From Larix kaempferi (taxonomy: Eukaryota > Streptophyta > Pinopsida > Pinales > Pinaceae), in assembly GCA_027924585.1 (NCBI GenBank), contig BSBM01001667.1:1-64000 (forward strand): DNA of 64,000 nucleotides, given 5' to 3'. Position 1 is the first letter of the stretch; each line of letters opens with the position of its first letter. The notes below the pieces were generated by a model. It was not told the origin of the DNA and did no database searches. It was given only the letters and a program-made list of their open reading frames with translations. Shown one piece after another: positions 44,507 to 56,099 of this stretch. The translations under genes were made by a program, and so were the position numbers.

Positions 44507-44729
44507 ATATATATATATATATATATTTTTCTATGTGGTTCACTTTAATCAGCTTAGCCGACCGCTACATCCACGAAATAATTTTCGACGGACCCGTCCT
44601 AAAGGGGTTTCCGCCCTGCGGCCGCTACGTGCCTAACCCCAAGAGGGTCTATGAGGATGGATCCCGCGACCTCGCATGCTGGGAGGCCTAACTTTTGAGA
44701 ACTCAACCGATCGAGCTAACTCTTGGGGC
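44507..44729 (-). mobile_element. tRNA-derived SINE with 21-bp target duplication
   Basis: On the minus strand the element begins GCCCCAAGAGTTAGCTCGAT. It has a box A, TAGCTCGATCGGTTGAG, and a box B, GGTCGCGGGATCC. The body is GC-rich (GCGGCCGC region) and ends in an A/TA-rich tail. TAGAATAATATAT plus eight more bases flank it at 44486-44506 and 44730-44750, with one mismatch. The sharp change in GC content marks both edges. Confidence 0.85.
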
Positions 44730-44750
44730 TAGAATAATATATAGATATAT

Positions 44751-45514
44751 CAATGATAAGAAATGAAATAAACGAAAAAGATCGTATAAAGAATATTTTT
44801 AAATTCGTATAAAGAATATTTTTTTATTGGTGTGGGGGCATATTTGGACCACACGCTAATCTCTTTTTTTTAAATAAAAAAAAATTCCTCCTTACAGCAT
44901 TAAAGCATAAAGAAAGAATATCTCTAAAATATAATTTATAAATAAAAATAAAGAAAATGAGGAAGAGTGAAATCATTTAGGTGGTCGCAATTGAGATTAT
45001 AATTAAATATCTTTAAAATATAGTTTATAAATAAAAATAAAGAAAATGACGAGCATTGCGGTCGCGATTTAGATTATATTTAGATTTTAAAATAAAATAA
45101 TATTATTATTAAATTGAAAAAGTTTTGATAAAATATTGTATATTTTAAATATTAATATTATCAGATTATGGTTCAAAGTTTTGAATTTTTAAGGAGATAA
45201 TTGATGTGTAAATTTGAAGTATGACAATAACTAAAGGAGTTGTCTAAATATTCAATGATTTAGTCTATACGAGGTTTTTTGGGCACACCAAATTTTAGAG
45301 TTTGAGAGTTGTAACTAGGAATTTTAAAAGTTTATGTCGGATTTTTTCAAAATCATGTCGAAAAAATCAATTTTTTGTATTTGAAATCGTAGAACTTTAG
45401 ACTACCTGATAACTAAATGTTTCGTTGAAATTGATAAAAGTGAATGTAGAAGATCATTTTTTAAGGTAACATTATTATAATAATAATTGCAAATATTTTT
45501 TAAATGTAATATTA
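44751..45514. other. AT-rich DNA with a short repeat
   Basis: No gene. TCGTATAAAGAATATTTTT occurs twice (about 44782 and 44803), and ATAATTTATAAATAAAAATAAAG-like blocks occur near 44930 and 45015. Confidence 0.5.
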
Positions 45515-47000
45515 GAAGGTTGTTTAGAAGAAGTAGGTCGTATAGGTATGACATCAGTAAATATAGTCATTATATTTTTTCTCTATGCTGATGATATTGT
45601 CTTTATGTTAAGTTGTCCCTTTGATTGCACCGAGTGAAACGAGGTGCTCTACAGCCCAATATGGGGGAGATGTTGTAACGCATGTCCATGTAACGTTACA
45701 CACGAGTATGAGGGAGATGTTGCAACGTTTGTCCAGTAATGTTACATGAGTAAAAAAAGAGTAAAAAGTAATAAATTATATTATTTCGGCCATTAATAAA
45801 TTGATGTCGGCTCATAAAATAAAAAATTATGGAAAGTATTTAAAAAAAACCATGTTGGCTCTTAAAATAAAATATTATGAAAAGTAATTAAAAAATCAAG
45901 AGATATCTAATTTCTTGAGTTTAAATTTAAAAAAAGAAATACACCTCAAGAAATTGGATCCCTCTCGGTGCTTGATAGATACGGGTTTAAGATGGATCTA
46001 TGCTGGTCTTTATAAGCAATTAAGAATTCTCAAAGATTTTTGGTTTAATATGGTATGATTGTTAACATCAACAAAACAAAAGCTATGATTATCAAATCCA
46101 AGAAGGTCACTTACGATAATTTTGTGTATGACAATAGCAACTTGGAGGAAGTGACTTCATACAAATATCTTGGAATTGATACCCATTTCAAACTCAACTG
46201 AAATTGTAGCATTGAGAAAAGGGTTAATGGAGGGTGGTAAGCTTATTTTGGTCTTGAAAACAATTGTAAATCAGCAAACATTGTGATGTGGGATAAAAAG
46301 AAGTTTCTCGAAACTCTCATCACTCCCATTATTTTGTACGGTTGTGAAGTTTGGGGTTGCAACATCTCTAGAGAATCTTGGAGAAATATTGAGCAAATCC
46401 ATAAGCATTTTATAACTTATAACCTCAAAATTAAATGCAATACACCCTATCATATTCTCCTCGTAGAAGTGGGTCTTTCCTCAATTGAGAGTGTGGCTAT
46501 GACTAGGTACATGATGTACAAGTACAAGATAATAACATGGGTGACCAGGGGATTCTTAAAATTGCTTTAAAATCCAGTCAAAACCAACTACAACTAAAGC
46601 AAGGTTGGCATAAAAATGCCCTGACTTGGTTAAACCATTGGGGAATTGACGAAAATGTCAATTTGCAAAATATCGATATATTAAAGTTATTATTGCACCT
46701 AAGGTTAAAGAGAAAATGTGGTGTGATAAAGATTTATAAGTTAAAATAAAATTAAGATATTATAAGGAGGTCATTAACCATAATCTAGAAGATCAAAAGT
46801 ATCTCTCTGTTTTAACTAGTATAGAGAAGAAAATTAATATTGCCAACATAAGAATGAACTCTAGTGAGCTCCATAGTGAAATAGGGTATTAGACAATTCT
46901 TAAAACACAGTGGGCTGAAACGATTTGTCATCTCTATGAAACTATGGGCATTGAGGATGAAAATCACTTTCTCTTAGAGTGCCATGTGTACACCCACAAT
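45515..47000 (+). pseudogene. RTE-like LINE: relic of reverse transcriptase and C-terminal domain
   Basis: The RT active-site remnant reads FLYADDIVFML (about 45585-45615). After an insertion of about 380 bp the protein resumes with NINKTKAMIIKSKK, then YKYLGIDTHF (46160-46190), ILYGCEVWGCNISRESW (about 46330-46385), and GLSSIESVAMTRYM. The C-terminal zinc-like part reads TICHLYETMGIEDENHFLLECHVY (about 46925-46990), with the first Cys pair reduced. Stops at several places make it dead. Motif order fits non-LTR retrotransposons; the trinucleotide tail below points to the RTE clade (inference). Confidence 0.82.
45634..46012. other. Insertion inside the LINE reverse transcriptase
   Basis: The sequence separating the YADD part from NINKTK is foreign to the LINE. 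It contains a 48-bp duplication (GGGAGATGTTGTAACGCATG at about 45665 and GGGAGATGTTGCAACGTTTG at 45711). GGGGGAGATGTTGTAACG looks like a polypurine tract running into an LTR start, so this may be a retroelement end fragment. No target duplication was resolved. Confidence 0.45.
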
Positions 47001-47330
47001 AGATCTTAGTTTCAAGATCTTTGTTAAATACAAACCTTCCTAACCTTCTAACCTATCAAAACTACAATAATTTAGGAACGCTTCTCTTCAAGCTTTTTCA
47101 ACATAGGAATACAATTTTAAAGCAAACCAAATAATTCCTTAATTTTTTTTATTAAGGTCTATAGATCAAAGTTGGCCTCATTGGATGTTCATCATCATCT
47201 TCTAACCTATCAAAAATACGGTGAGTTAGGAATGCTTCTCTTCAAGCCTTTTTAGCATAGGAATACAATTTTAAAGCAAACCAAATCATTTCTTAATTTT
47301 TTTTCTTAAGGTCCAATAGATCAAAGTTTG
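47000..47330 (+). repeat. Duplicated LINE 3' end
   Basis: TTCTAACCTATCAAAA, GCTTCTCTTCAAGC and ATAGGAATACAATTTTAAAG occur at about 47045-47185 and again at 47197-47330. The first copy ends in TCATCATCATC and the second in the long microsatellite. Each therefore looks like a separate 3' terminus. Confidence 0.8.
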
Positions 47331-47404
47331 TCGTCATCGTCGTCGCCGCTGTCAATCGTCGTCATCGTCGTCGTCATCGTCATCGTCATCGTCATCATCA
47401 TCGC

Positions 47405-47435
<31 letters not shown>

Positions 47436-47437
47436 GA
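47331..47437 (+). repeat. TCA/TCG trinucleotide microsatellite, LINE tail
   Basis: About 35 trinucleotides, mostly TCA and TCG in runs with a few GCC/GCT. It abuts the LINE 3' end. RTE-type LINEs typically end in short tandem repeats rather than poly-A. Confidence 0.85.
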
Positions 47438-47800
47438 GAATTTATACTATTTATTTAAATTTTATTAAAAAAATATGTTGACATCATCATCATTATGAAA
47501 TTATTATAACTAAGAAAAAAATCAAATTTCAAAATTTATATTATTTATTTAACCTTTATTTAAAAAAAATGTTAAAATTGAATGTGGAAGATAATTCTAA
47601 TCAATTTTAGAAAAAAATAGTATTATAATAAAATAAATGTAATTACTAATTTTATATTCAAATATTATAATCATGAAAAAAACAATAGTATTTAGAGTTT
47701 ATGTTATTTCTTGAAGTTATATAAAAAATATGTTAGAAAGTAAATAAACAACTATAATATAATATTTAAATTTTAAATTTTCACAATTTATAATTATGGT
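47438..47800. other. AT-rich DNA, nothing recognised
   Basis: A/T-rich sequence downstream of the LINE tail with no ORF. Confidence 0.5.
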
Positions 47801-49160
47801 ATTTAGGTTCAATGTTGAGACTTATATGTTCTATATACTAACCTTCACAACCAATGTGGAATAATACATAAGAGGAGAGGGGATTTTATGGTTATACACA
47901 CAATTCTAAGATGCCAAAAGATAGGTATATTTAATTGTTATTACATACACACCAACATAATATGTCTCACATGTCTCACACGGGATAAATGGAAGGTCAT
48001 GCAAGCAAGCATGCTCACCATGCAACCAATCAACCATTATGAAAGGGATAAATTTTTTATAAAACTAACTTCTCATTGTTTAAAAGATTTTTCCTATTTT
48101 AACTTATTAGCATTACCCACCAACCATCACAAATACAAAAGATGTCATTCAAACTAAATTGTACAATGCACTTTGCTTTTCTTGGGGCAACATGATAATT
48201 ATATAATCATGTATATTATCATGTGAACTTTCACTCTATATGTACATGGGATAATGTTATGATCCTTAACCCTTAAACTTGAATCACAAACAAGATATTT
48301 AGAATACTCAATTCTTTATTTATTATCAAAACCCTTAAGGTAGGGTAACACGTTACAATGAACTAGAAGGAATCCACTCATGTTCACTTGCCTCTTAATA
48401 TAGTACGACCTCTCAATGAGCTAAGATCCAAATACAATATTCTTGGACATGTGGCCATAAGGAGGAGTTCATCTTTATTTATAACTAACAAGAGAACCTT
48501 GTTGAGGGGTCAACAACTTAATTGGTAGGGAGGTAAGTTTCACACTCTCTCCACTTGGGTTCAAATCCCTAATGAGACATGGTCTTATTGTGATAAGGCT
48601 AGAAGCGTATGTGCCCCCCTTGAGTAGGACCCCCATTTAGATGTGTCACCAGACATCTGTACCCTTGCTAAATCATAGGTTTCATGTTAGGCACTAACTA
48701 TCAGACTGCTAGCATTAGCCTAGTGTTTATAGTGGTAGCTTGTTGAATTTGAACCTAGGTCTTGCCCAAGTAATCTCAACCGATTATCGATTTCCCTAGA
48801 TATATATAAAAAAACTAACAACGGGACCCTATTCATAACACCCTCCTAACTATGTGGTGGACCTTCATTAACGAGACCATAGTAAATTTATTCCACACTA
48901 ACTAACATAATGGGCCTTATTTAATAATAATAATAATAATAAACATAGTGGAATTAGTCCACCTTACATTGAATGACTCCCACTATTATTACTTTAAAGT
49001 GCCCTTCATCCACCATCCCACCCCATTACACCCCTAAGGAGGATCCCAACACTCCACTCCCCTTATAAAATTGTTTCCCTCAACTCTTGTAGTGAGGATG
49101 TATGACCATAAACTAGGGTCCCATGGATAAGTCCCATGGATAAGCGATAACTATAATGTT
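47800..49160. repeat. Interspersed repeat, second copy (carries a SINE)
   Basis: Shares blocks with 5830-6838 and 50640-51100: AATTCTAAGATGCCA (47907), TTATTTATAACTAACAAGA (48475) and GGGCCTTATTTAATAAT (48914). No coding capacity. The class of the family is not clear; the ends were not defined. Confidence 0.6.
48499..48812 (+). mobile_element. tRNA-derived SINE inserted in the interspersed repeat
   Basis: A box-A-like ACTTAATTGGTAGGGAGG (48509) and a box B, GGTTCAAATCCC (48549), mark a tRNA-related head. ACTAACAA with a similar following heptamer occurs on both sides (about 48485 and 48815). The related repeat near 50875 carries TTATAACTAACAAGAAATTC without the insert, so it serves as an empty site. 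The tail is TATATATAAAAAA. Confidence 0.7.
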
Positions 49161-49419
49161 GAAGTAGCCTAGGAACCAGGGTTCCATGTTAAAGTATTGA
49201 CCACCATCTTGAAGTAGTGCAAGAAGATCCAATATAAACCAGAGAACCATATATGAGCGCTGAAGTAGTCCAAGAAACCACAATCCCATGTAGAATTGCA
49301 TACAATAAGACTAAATAAGTCCATGAAGCTTTCCCATAAACCTAACTCTTATCAGGGTATTTTTTAAGGATTATAATAGTATACTTAAGTATAATATTCT
49401 GGGAGATTATTTTGGGTTG

Positions 49420-49421
<2 letters not shown>

Positions 49422-49474
<53 letters not shown>
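49422..49474. repeat. (CA)n microsatellite, about 26 units
   Basis: A perfect 53-nt AC repeat. The minus-strand open frame across it (poly Cys-Val) is an artefact. Confidence 0.97.
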
Positions 49475-49477
<3 letters not shown>

Positions 49478-49499
49478 GAAACTATTAAATATGAAACAT

Positions 49500-50640
49500 A
49501 TAATTTACTATTGAAACTTGAAAATTTTGGCAAATATTATGGTTAAAAAACATATTTTATGTAAATATAGGCGATATTAGAGACTAAAAATGACCAAATA
49601 GAAAATTTATTTTTTGAAAAAAAAACCCAAAAAATAGCCAATTAGCGAAATTTTGCCCATAAAAAATTTCATGGGTCCCATGTCCAAGTGTTGATGTTGA
49701 ATTCCAATTGATGACACATGGGCTTGATAAATGGATGAGTGATATGTCCCAAATGCATGACATGGTTATGGGGATCTAAATAAAGAGAACCCTCCATATA
49801 GATACAAAAGATCGAATTTGGATTTGGAAGGGATACAACCAATGGAGAATATGCAAGCTGAAAACTAGTAGTCATAACCTTCTCTTGACTTTTGTAAATG
49901 ATGTTTTGTCCATAAGGTGAAGTAGAGTCATCAAATAGAAGGTGAAACTAGTTTTCATCCTAAAAATGGAAATTGTACATATACTAATCATAGAAGCATC
50001 CTCTAATTCATAACATGCATGTATGTCACTAGTATACTCCCTTTGGATGATATGGTACGCTACACCAAAGATCTGATTCTCCTTAAATTCACAGAATACC
50101 TCCTTAATATGTTTTTGGCACTCCTTGAATGTATACTACACAATTTGGACTAGGGCTTGCAATATTCTAACCTCTTCCTCCCATGTCATGTTCCTCAATA
50201 TTGTCATTCTTCAATTTTGCGAGGGTTTGCAGATAGAAATTTGTAAGGTTTTAGCATGTTTAAAATTGATCGAAAGGATATCATATCATATATTAGAAGA
50301 AATCCCACAAAATCATCTATCCAATGTTGCTAATCTAACATCAATCTAAGCACTCTGTCAAAATATATTTGTTTTGCAATACATGCAATCGTTAACAAAA
50401 AGCCCTAAAATGGATGAATTAAATTAACAATATCTTCACTATCCATACCCTAATTTGGATTAAAAAATGAACTTTGGATGTTTTTTTAAGAGGAACTCAA
50501 ATATGCAAATTAGGTTCTTCAAATTCTATACAAAAATCTACAAGAATGGATGTAAGTGTTGTGACCCTCTTTTTTCCTTTGAAAACCCACAAAATAGAAA
50601 GAAAAAAATGTTTGTTTGCCCTAAGGAAGAGCTATGATAC
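49500..50640. other. Intergenic DNA, nothing recognised
   Basis: AT-rich sequence. Several short open frames (for example 50125-50349) lack any recognisable motif or compositional support. Confidence 0.5.
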
Positions 50641-51100
50641 TACTTGTTATTATCCATAACACTAGAAATTAGATCACAAATAGTATTTATCATAAATACT
50701 CATTTAGTATCAACATGCCCTTAAGGTAGGGCAACACCTTGCAATGATCCTTTTATGGAAGGAATCCACTCCTATTCACTTGCATCTTAAGGTAACACAA
50801 CCTCTCAATGAGTTAAGCTCCAAATACAGTTTACTCCAACACATACTCTACAAGAAGTACTCCATCCTTATTTATAACTAACAAGAAATTCCCAATTATA
50901 AAAAACTTCTGACCACCTAATGAATCGCCTTTAATGATGCCATATACATTTGTTCCATACTAACTACCATAGCAGGCCTTATTTTAATAATAATCATAGT
51001 GGACCTAGTCCACCTTACATGACCTCCACTATTATACGTCGAATGGCCCTTCGCTCCCCCATTACACCCCTAGGGTGAACCCCAATGGATAAGCTTCACT
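50640..51100. repeat. Interspersed repeat, third copy
   Basis: Shares TAAGGTAGGGCAACAC, TCTCAATGAG, TTATTTATAACTAACAAGA and GGCCTTATTTTAATAAT with the copy at 47800-49160. It lacks the SINE found there. Confidence 0.65.
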
Positions 51101-52734
51101 CTACATTATTGTATAAATATGGGTTATGTGATGGTATAGTTATGTTCCCATGCCATATGATTGGGATAATTGTGTCTGTATTGGATTGGTGCAATGAGAT
51201 TATGGTGGCTTATTATGCACTGTTTATACCCAAAACTTTATCAATTTAAAAGTTAGCTTTAAGATGCAAGTCTCCAGGTTGATGTGATAACATCCTCCCT
51301 CAAACTAATACTAAAATGAAATGCACAAGTCTTATGACCTCTTCTCTTACAAGCACATCTCCTTTTCAAGCTCCACGAGGTTAGTTGCACGAGAGGAAAT
51401 GCTACATAAAGCATCTTGTGGATTTATGTACACCCCTTTACTAAAAACTTCACCAATTGTATGCATTTCACCCTCTAGAACTTTGAATCTTATATCCTGA
51501 ATGTCAAATGATGACATGATAGAGCTTGAGACAAAATCATTTATCATACTCATATACAACCCTTCATTGGAGATTCCACCAATTACACACATTTTACTCT
51601 CTATAACTTGGAATCTACGCTAAACGTCAAATCACCTTCAACCTTGATGTAATTTGTGAAAGCATTGTATATGCAAATTTCTAAGGATCCACTTCACAAA
51701 CAAAAAATGTTCAAAAGATCCAAAACTAGGTCTACTCAAGATAGGCACTCCCTACTTTATTAGTCCTTGCCAAAGAGGAACTATACTTTTTATTTAGAAG
51801 TCAATATGGTTTGACTATGTATTAGTTTATTTTCCTTAGATAAATTTTTATAAAGTTCAACTTCACAAACAAGAGATTTTCAAAAGATCCAAAACTAAGT
51901 CTATTCAAGATAAACACTCCCTACTCTATTAATCCTCGCTAAAGAAACACTATACTTTTCATTTAGAAGTCAATATAATTTAACTATATTAATTTGTCTT
52001 TCTTGCATAAATTTTTCTAAGATTTTATTATGTTTTAAAAATATATATTAAAAAGAATTTCTTTATAATAATATTTAAATTTATATTTAAATTTCAATAA
52101 AACCATTTTATAATTGGTAAAATACATTTATGCATGAGAAATGTCATCACAAAATTAAAAACAAAATTATTTAAAAACAAAACTATTTCATTAGCTACAT
52201 TACATTCTATCGTTTTTAAATCACTCTTGGATTAGTTGTGACTTTGAATGTTAAGTCTGCAGTATTGTTATTCAACTAACAAACAAACAATCATGGACTG
52301 ATGCAAAGTTGATTTACCGTATATTTTTCATATCAATAAAATAAATTGATATTTTATTTAAAAAAATATTAATATAAACAAAAAAAATTATTATAAAAAT
52401 ATCTAATTGCTATAAATATCAGTGAATAACAACCACAATGCAAAGAGGTCCCACAAAATATAATAGTAAAACCCATGGTACTCAACCATGTGAAATATTA
52501 CATTAAAACCCATGATACTCAACCATGTGACATATGACATATTACATTAATTCACTCTACCGCTTAAAAAAAGATATTAAATGTTACAGTTGTAAAATAT
52601 TTTAGTGTGGTTTATATGGCATATCTTACGTTATTATTTATATAATAAAAAACAAATTACACACAGAAAATATAATAAAAAACAAATTACACAAAGAGAT
52701 TGATAACATAATTGATCAATGGAGTAGTTTAATT
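51100..52734. other. Intergenic DNA, short dispersed duplication only
   Basis: 51690-51800 and 51860-51990 share CAAAAGATCCAAAACTA, GTCTAYTCAAGATA and ACACTCCCTACT-type blocks, a local duplication. The rest is AT-rich with no supported gene. Confidence 0.5.
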
Positions 52735-53160
52735 ATTTTAAGTTTTTTAGTGGTATTTGGTTGAAATTTTGTAAAGGTTTTTGGTAAAATTTAAATTTAA
52801 AAGTGTTTAAATTTTGTTTTATGGATTTAGCACTCTCTTAGTCCCGAGCCGATGGGACAATGAATCTCAGCCCACCTGAGTTCAATTCTGGCCGGTCCTT
52901 GATTTCTTGAAGAATAGCTGGGCTAGGCATTTTCTAGTGAAAAAAAAGATTCAACACTCTCAAATACCTTTATAACACCTAGATTATGCAATTTTCATAG
53001 CTAATATTAATTCTAATATTTTTACAGATTTCCTACCAAATTTCGAACCAAACAAGATTTCCATAACTAATATATGTAATTCTAAGATTTTTACAGATTT
53101 CGTATTAAACTTCGAACAAAACAAGACGAAAAATACACTTTAAACAAATATAATATTTAG
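52735..53160. repeat. Interspersed repeat related to 1880-2900 (carries a SINE)
   Basis: This is the partner of the repeat split by the 610-bp insertion. Here TTATGCAATTTTCATAG (52986) is uninterrupted. The block TAATATATGTAATTCTAAG and TTACAGATTTC repeats twice (about 53000 and 53075). Confidence 0.75.
52836..52946 (+). mobile_element. Short tRNA-like SINE insertion
   Basis: GATTTAGCACTCTC before and GATTCAACACTCTC after form a 14-bp target duplication with two mismatches. The insert has a box-B-like GAGTTCAATTCTGGCC and ends in GTGAAAAAAAA. The related repeat near 1970-1985 lacks the insert. Box A is weak, so the assignment as a SINE is moderate. Confidence 0.6.
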
Positions 53161-53377
53161 ACTACCTCTATCAATTTTCAAATTTTAAAAATCTATTAGT
53201 TAATAAACTGTTTATTTTGAAATTTTAAAATTTTGAATCATTTTAAAAATAGACCAAATTTCCTAATACATTAACAAATTCCACTCTGTAAATTTACAAA
53301 ATTACAAAGTTCAGCAATCGAACTTTAAGAAAGCTTAAAATATATATAGTTATACAGAATTTTTGCCACGGATTAAG

Positions 53378-53530
53378 TTACTCCCAAGGAGGGCCACCAT
53401 CACCGGAAATCATCAATGCCTGGGCAGCCTTATGATGAGGCCATGCTTCCTGGAAATGAGAGGAGCTAATATTAAGGGTCTGAAAATATTCGTACAATTG
53501 CTTGGCTGGACGATGTGATTGGTTTGGTCT
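53378..53530 (-). pseudogene. Last-exon-like fragment of an unidentified gene
   Basis: A minus-strand frame ends at TAA 53378-53380 with RPAKQLYEYFQTLN, then ISSSHFQEAWPHHKAAQALM and ISGDGGPPWE. It opens just after a TAG that could also be a splice acceptor (TGTGTAG). The peptide looks like real protein: no low complexity and higher GC than its surroundings. I do not recognise the family. It may be a terminal exon of a host gene or a captured fragment; no upstream exon was identified. Confidence 0.4.
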
Positions 53531-54115
53531 ACACAGAATCTAACAGTGATCGGACCCGTACACTTGCCAGCTAAGCACTGGGTGATCAGGGATCAAAATT
53601 GAAGCCGTCATAGTCCGTTAAAGGGTCCCCAGCCCGTCTCAGAAGTGGTATTAAAAATTTACCCGTCATTTAAAATGCTAGATTTTATTTTTGACATTTA
53701 GAAAAGAAATGTATGATTTGATTAAAAATGTCATTAAAAGGGCTGAGGTTAAAATTGCCCGTCAAGTTGTCAACTTCATCCTGGAGATCGTGGCAGTGGC
53801 ACCGTGGCTGTGGGCTTGTGGCATATTGGCAGTAGTGACTCATGACTCCGCGTGAGTACCGTGGCAGCCTGACATGAACCAGATTCGGAGGTTAATGGTT
53901 CCAAACTTCCACTCCCGGTTCAAATGCAACTGTGCAAGTTTGCAACATGGTTCAACTGGGACGGAATGGATTAGATGGTTCCCATTTTCCCAATGCCCAT
54001 AATCCATTGCCCAACTTCCCGTTAAACTGGTCTAGTCGTGTAAGTTGTAAGTTGTAACGTGTTCAGATTCAACATAAATTCTTTCATGTCATATTAAATG
54101 CCTTCTTATCAATAC
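53531..54115. other. Moderately GC-rich DNA without a supported gene
   Basis: Base composition rises to near-genic levels (GTGGCAGTGGCACCGTGGC near 53800), but I find no motif or long frame. Confidence 0.4.
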
Positions 54116-54620
54116 CAGCTAACTTGCCTAAATGCCAACTACCAACTTTACCAACTCCAAGCCTGCAGCGCGGCAACACTGCAGTCTGCGTCGATGCCCC
54201 TGGCCGCCAAAGTTCATTGTTCACAAGTTACAACTTCACTCTCCACTCAGAACTTGGAACTGGAAGTATAATTCCAGTTGTGCAGAAAGAGCAAGCTGCA
54301 AGGGAATCAGGGATCATCCGTTATTGCGAGTTGCGACTGTGAGTTTCAATGCCATCAGAGCTGCCGCATCTGTGGCTTCACCTCCACTGGCGGTCATAAT
54401 GTTAAGCTCGGAGAGTCGGATGGTGGCGTGCCTGAAATCATCGAAGACGCCATTACAAAGATAAGAAGTAGCATGAGATAAAGATTGAGTAGCCCATACT
54501 CGTTGCAGGAAACCCTATCTCAGATTGCAAAGATGGATATGGAAATTTGGGGGATTTAGTGTTGTTGCCTTGTAACCTGTGGCTGCACTCTCAGAAGTCA
54601 AAAACTGGGCAATTCTCTGA
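54116..54620 (+). other. Coding-like region in overlapping frames, identity unknown
   Basis: Three plus-strand frames are open over 54124-54481; none gives a recognisable domain. One ends ...VPEIIEDAITKIRSSMR before TAA. GC content is gene-like and AATTCAG/GTATGT at 54623-54633 looks like a splice donor. Possibly a leader exon or a decayed gene. Confidence 0.25.
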
Positions 54621-54716
54621 ATTCAGGTATGTACCTACAGGCTGCTAGTGCTACCAGTGCAATGTGCCAGTAAAATGACAAATAATGCCTAATTTCCTTA
54701 ATTGTTTGAGAAATTT

Positions 54717-55023
54717 CCTTGCATAAAACCTTGAATTTCCTGTTGTTGCCTTATTCAAATTTATAATGATTTTTTTTATATATATTTGTAATTGTCAGTT
54801 TTAACAAATCCTACTACTAACGCTGGAGGCAATGGTTGCAAGTTGCAAACTTGCAACCATTCTTCTCTGCCAAAACCCAACGGAATCGCACTCGCCACTC
54901 ATTACATGACTGAGGAAGTTATCTCTGGAATATATGAACAACAATCCCTGGAGGATGCCATGGAAGGGTGTGCGCCTTAGTGGCCACTGGATTGACATAG
55001 TCAATAACATTAAACCCTGGAAA
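54717..55023 (+). repeat. Segmental duplication, copy 1
   Basis: Matches 55222-55528 from CCTTGCATAAAACC to AAACCCTGGAAAGTT with few changes. It contains a branch/acceptor-like stretch (TTTTTTTTATATATATTTGTAATTGTCAG) and then a frame of about 60 codons (TNPTTNAGGNGCKLQTCNH...LEDAMEGCAP) that is open in both copies. Confidence 0.88.
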
Positions 55024-55221
55024 GTTCCAATGTTACAATCTTCAACATCTGCAGTCTTAGAATGAACAGAAGGTTTGACTGCCACATCATTCCTATAAAA
55101 CAACTATTCCAATGGTAAAAGCCCCTTTGGGATTCAATTTTCTTCAACTGTAGGATTTTGTGAGTAGCTATCTGATCTGATAATTCAGGTTTTACTGAAG
55201 TCTTATTACCTGTCTGCAATT

Positions 55222-55528
55222 CCTTGCATAAAACCTCGAATTTCCTATTGTTGCCTTATTCAAATTTATAATGATTTTTTATATATATATTTGTAATTGT
55301 CAGTTTTAACAAATCCTACTACTAACGTTGGAGGCAATGCTTGCAAGTTGCAAACTTGCAACCATTCTTCTCTGCCAAGACCCAACGGAATTGCACTCAC
55401 CACTCATTACATGACTGAGGAAGTTATCTCTGGAATATATGAACAGCAATCCCTGGAGGATGCCATGGAAGGGTGTGCGCCTTAGTGGCCACTGGATTGA
55501 CATAGTCAATAACATTAAACCCTGGAAA
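55222..55528 (+). repeat. Segmental duplication, copy 2
   Basis: Second copy, 505 bp downstream of the first. The shared frame differs by a handful of residues (Ala/Val, Gly/Ala, Lys/Arg, Ala/Thr) and ends at the same TAG. No protein family is recognised. Confidence 0.88.
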
Positions 55529-55861
55529 GTTAGAACCTGCGGAAAGTATCCTTGGATTCCGTTGAACTTGTATATCCAATTTAATGAAAATACAACACTT
55601 AAAGAGCTAGGAAAACTCTAAGGTGAGGTTCTGTTCATGAAAATTGGAATGCTAATCTAGGAGTAATAAGAAATTTATGTTATCTAACCATGGGGACAGT
55701 GTGGTACCTAAAGGTAGGGAATTGAGTATGAAATTATGGGACTAGGAGTTAATGAATTATAATCCATGTGGACAGAGTATGGATTCAAGCCCATCCCGAT
55801 TCCCCATGTTCTTCTTAAGGATTGTCAAAATTTCAGAATGCCAAAACCCTCTGACAAGTGC

Positions 55862-56095
55862 AGGCACTTAGCATAGTTGGTTAAGTGGTTTCTGCCTAGA
55901 GAGGAAGGAATGCTCTCCATTTGAGCCCTTCATTGGTGCCTCTACTCCTCTTAGTCTCTTCCACGAGTGCCTTGTAAGATGTTTTCCTTTGTGGTAGTGA
56001 GCACAATGCATATATTGCATTGGGCTGTTCTCCTTGAATCTCAACCTTCAGGCCCAATAATGGCTAATGGGGGTGTTGGCCATTCAACTCCTTCA
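55862..56095 (+). mobile_element. Probable tRNA-derived SINE
   Basis: CTTAGCATAGTTGGTTAAGTGG (55868-55889) is a close match to a tRNA box A region, followed about 40 nt later by ATTTGAGCCC, a decayed box B. No clear target duplication or tail. Confidence 0.5.
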
Positions 56096-56099
56096 TTTT

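Noticed and set aside
44024-44730. Possible functional tRNA genes at box A/box B motifs
   Set aside because: No cloverleaf with acceptor-stem pairing could be drawn; tails and TSDs indicate SINEs.
47331-47437. Possible Asp-rich coding tract from the TCA/TCG repeat
   Set aside because: It abuts a LINE 3' end and behaves as a tail microsatellite; no surrounding gene.
49342-49533. Minus-strand ORF with a poly Cys-Val tract
   Set aside because: It is translation of the (CA)n microsatellite.
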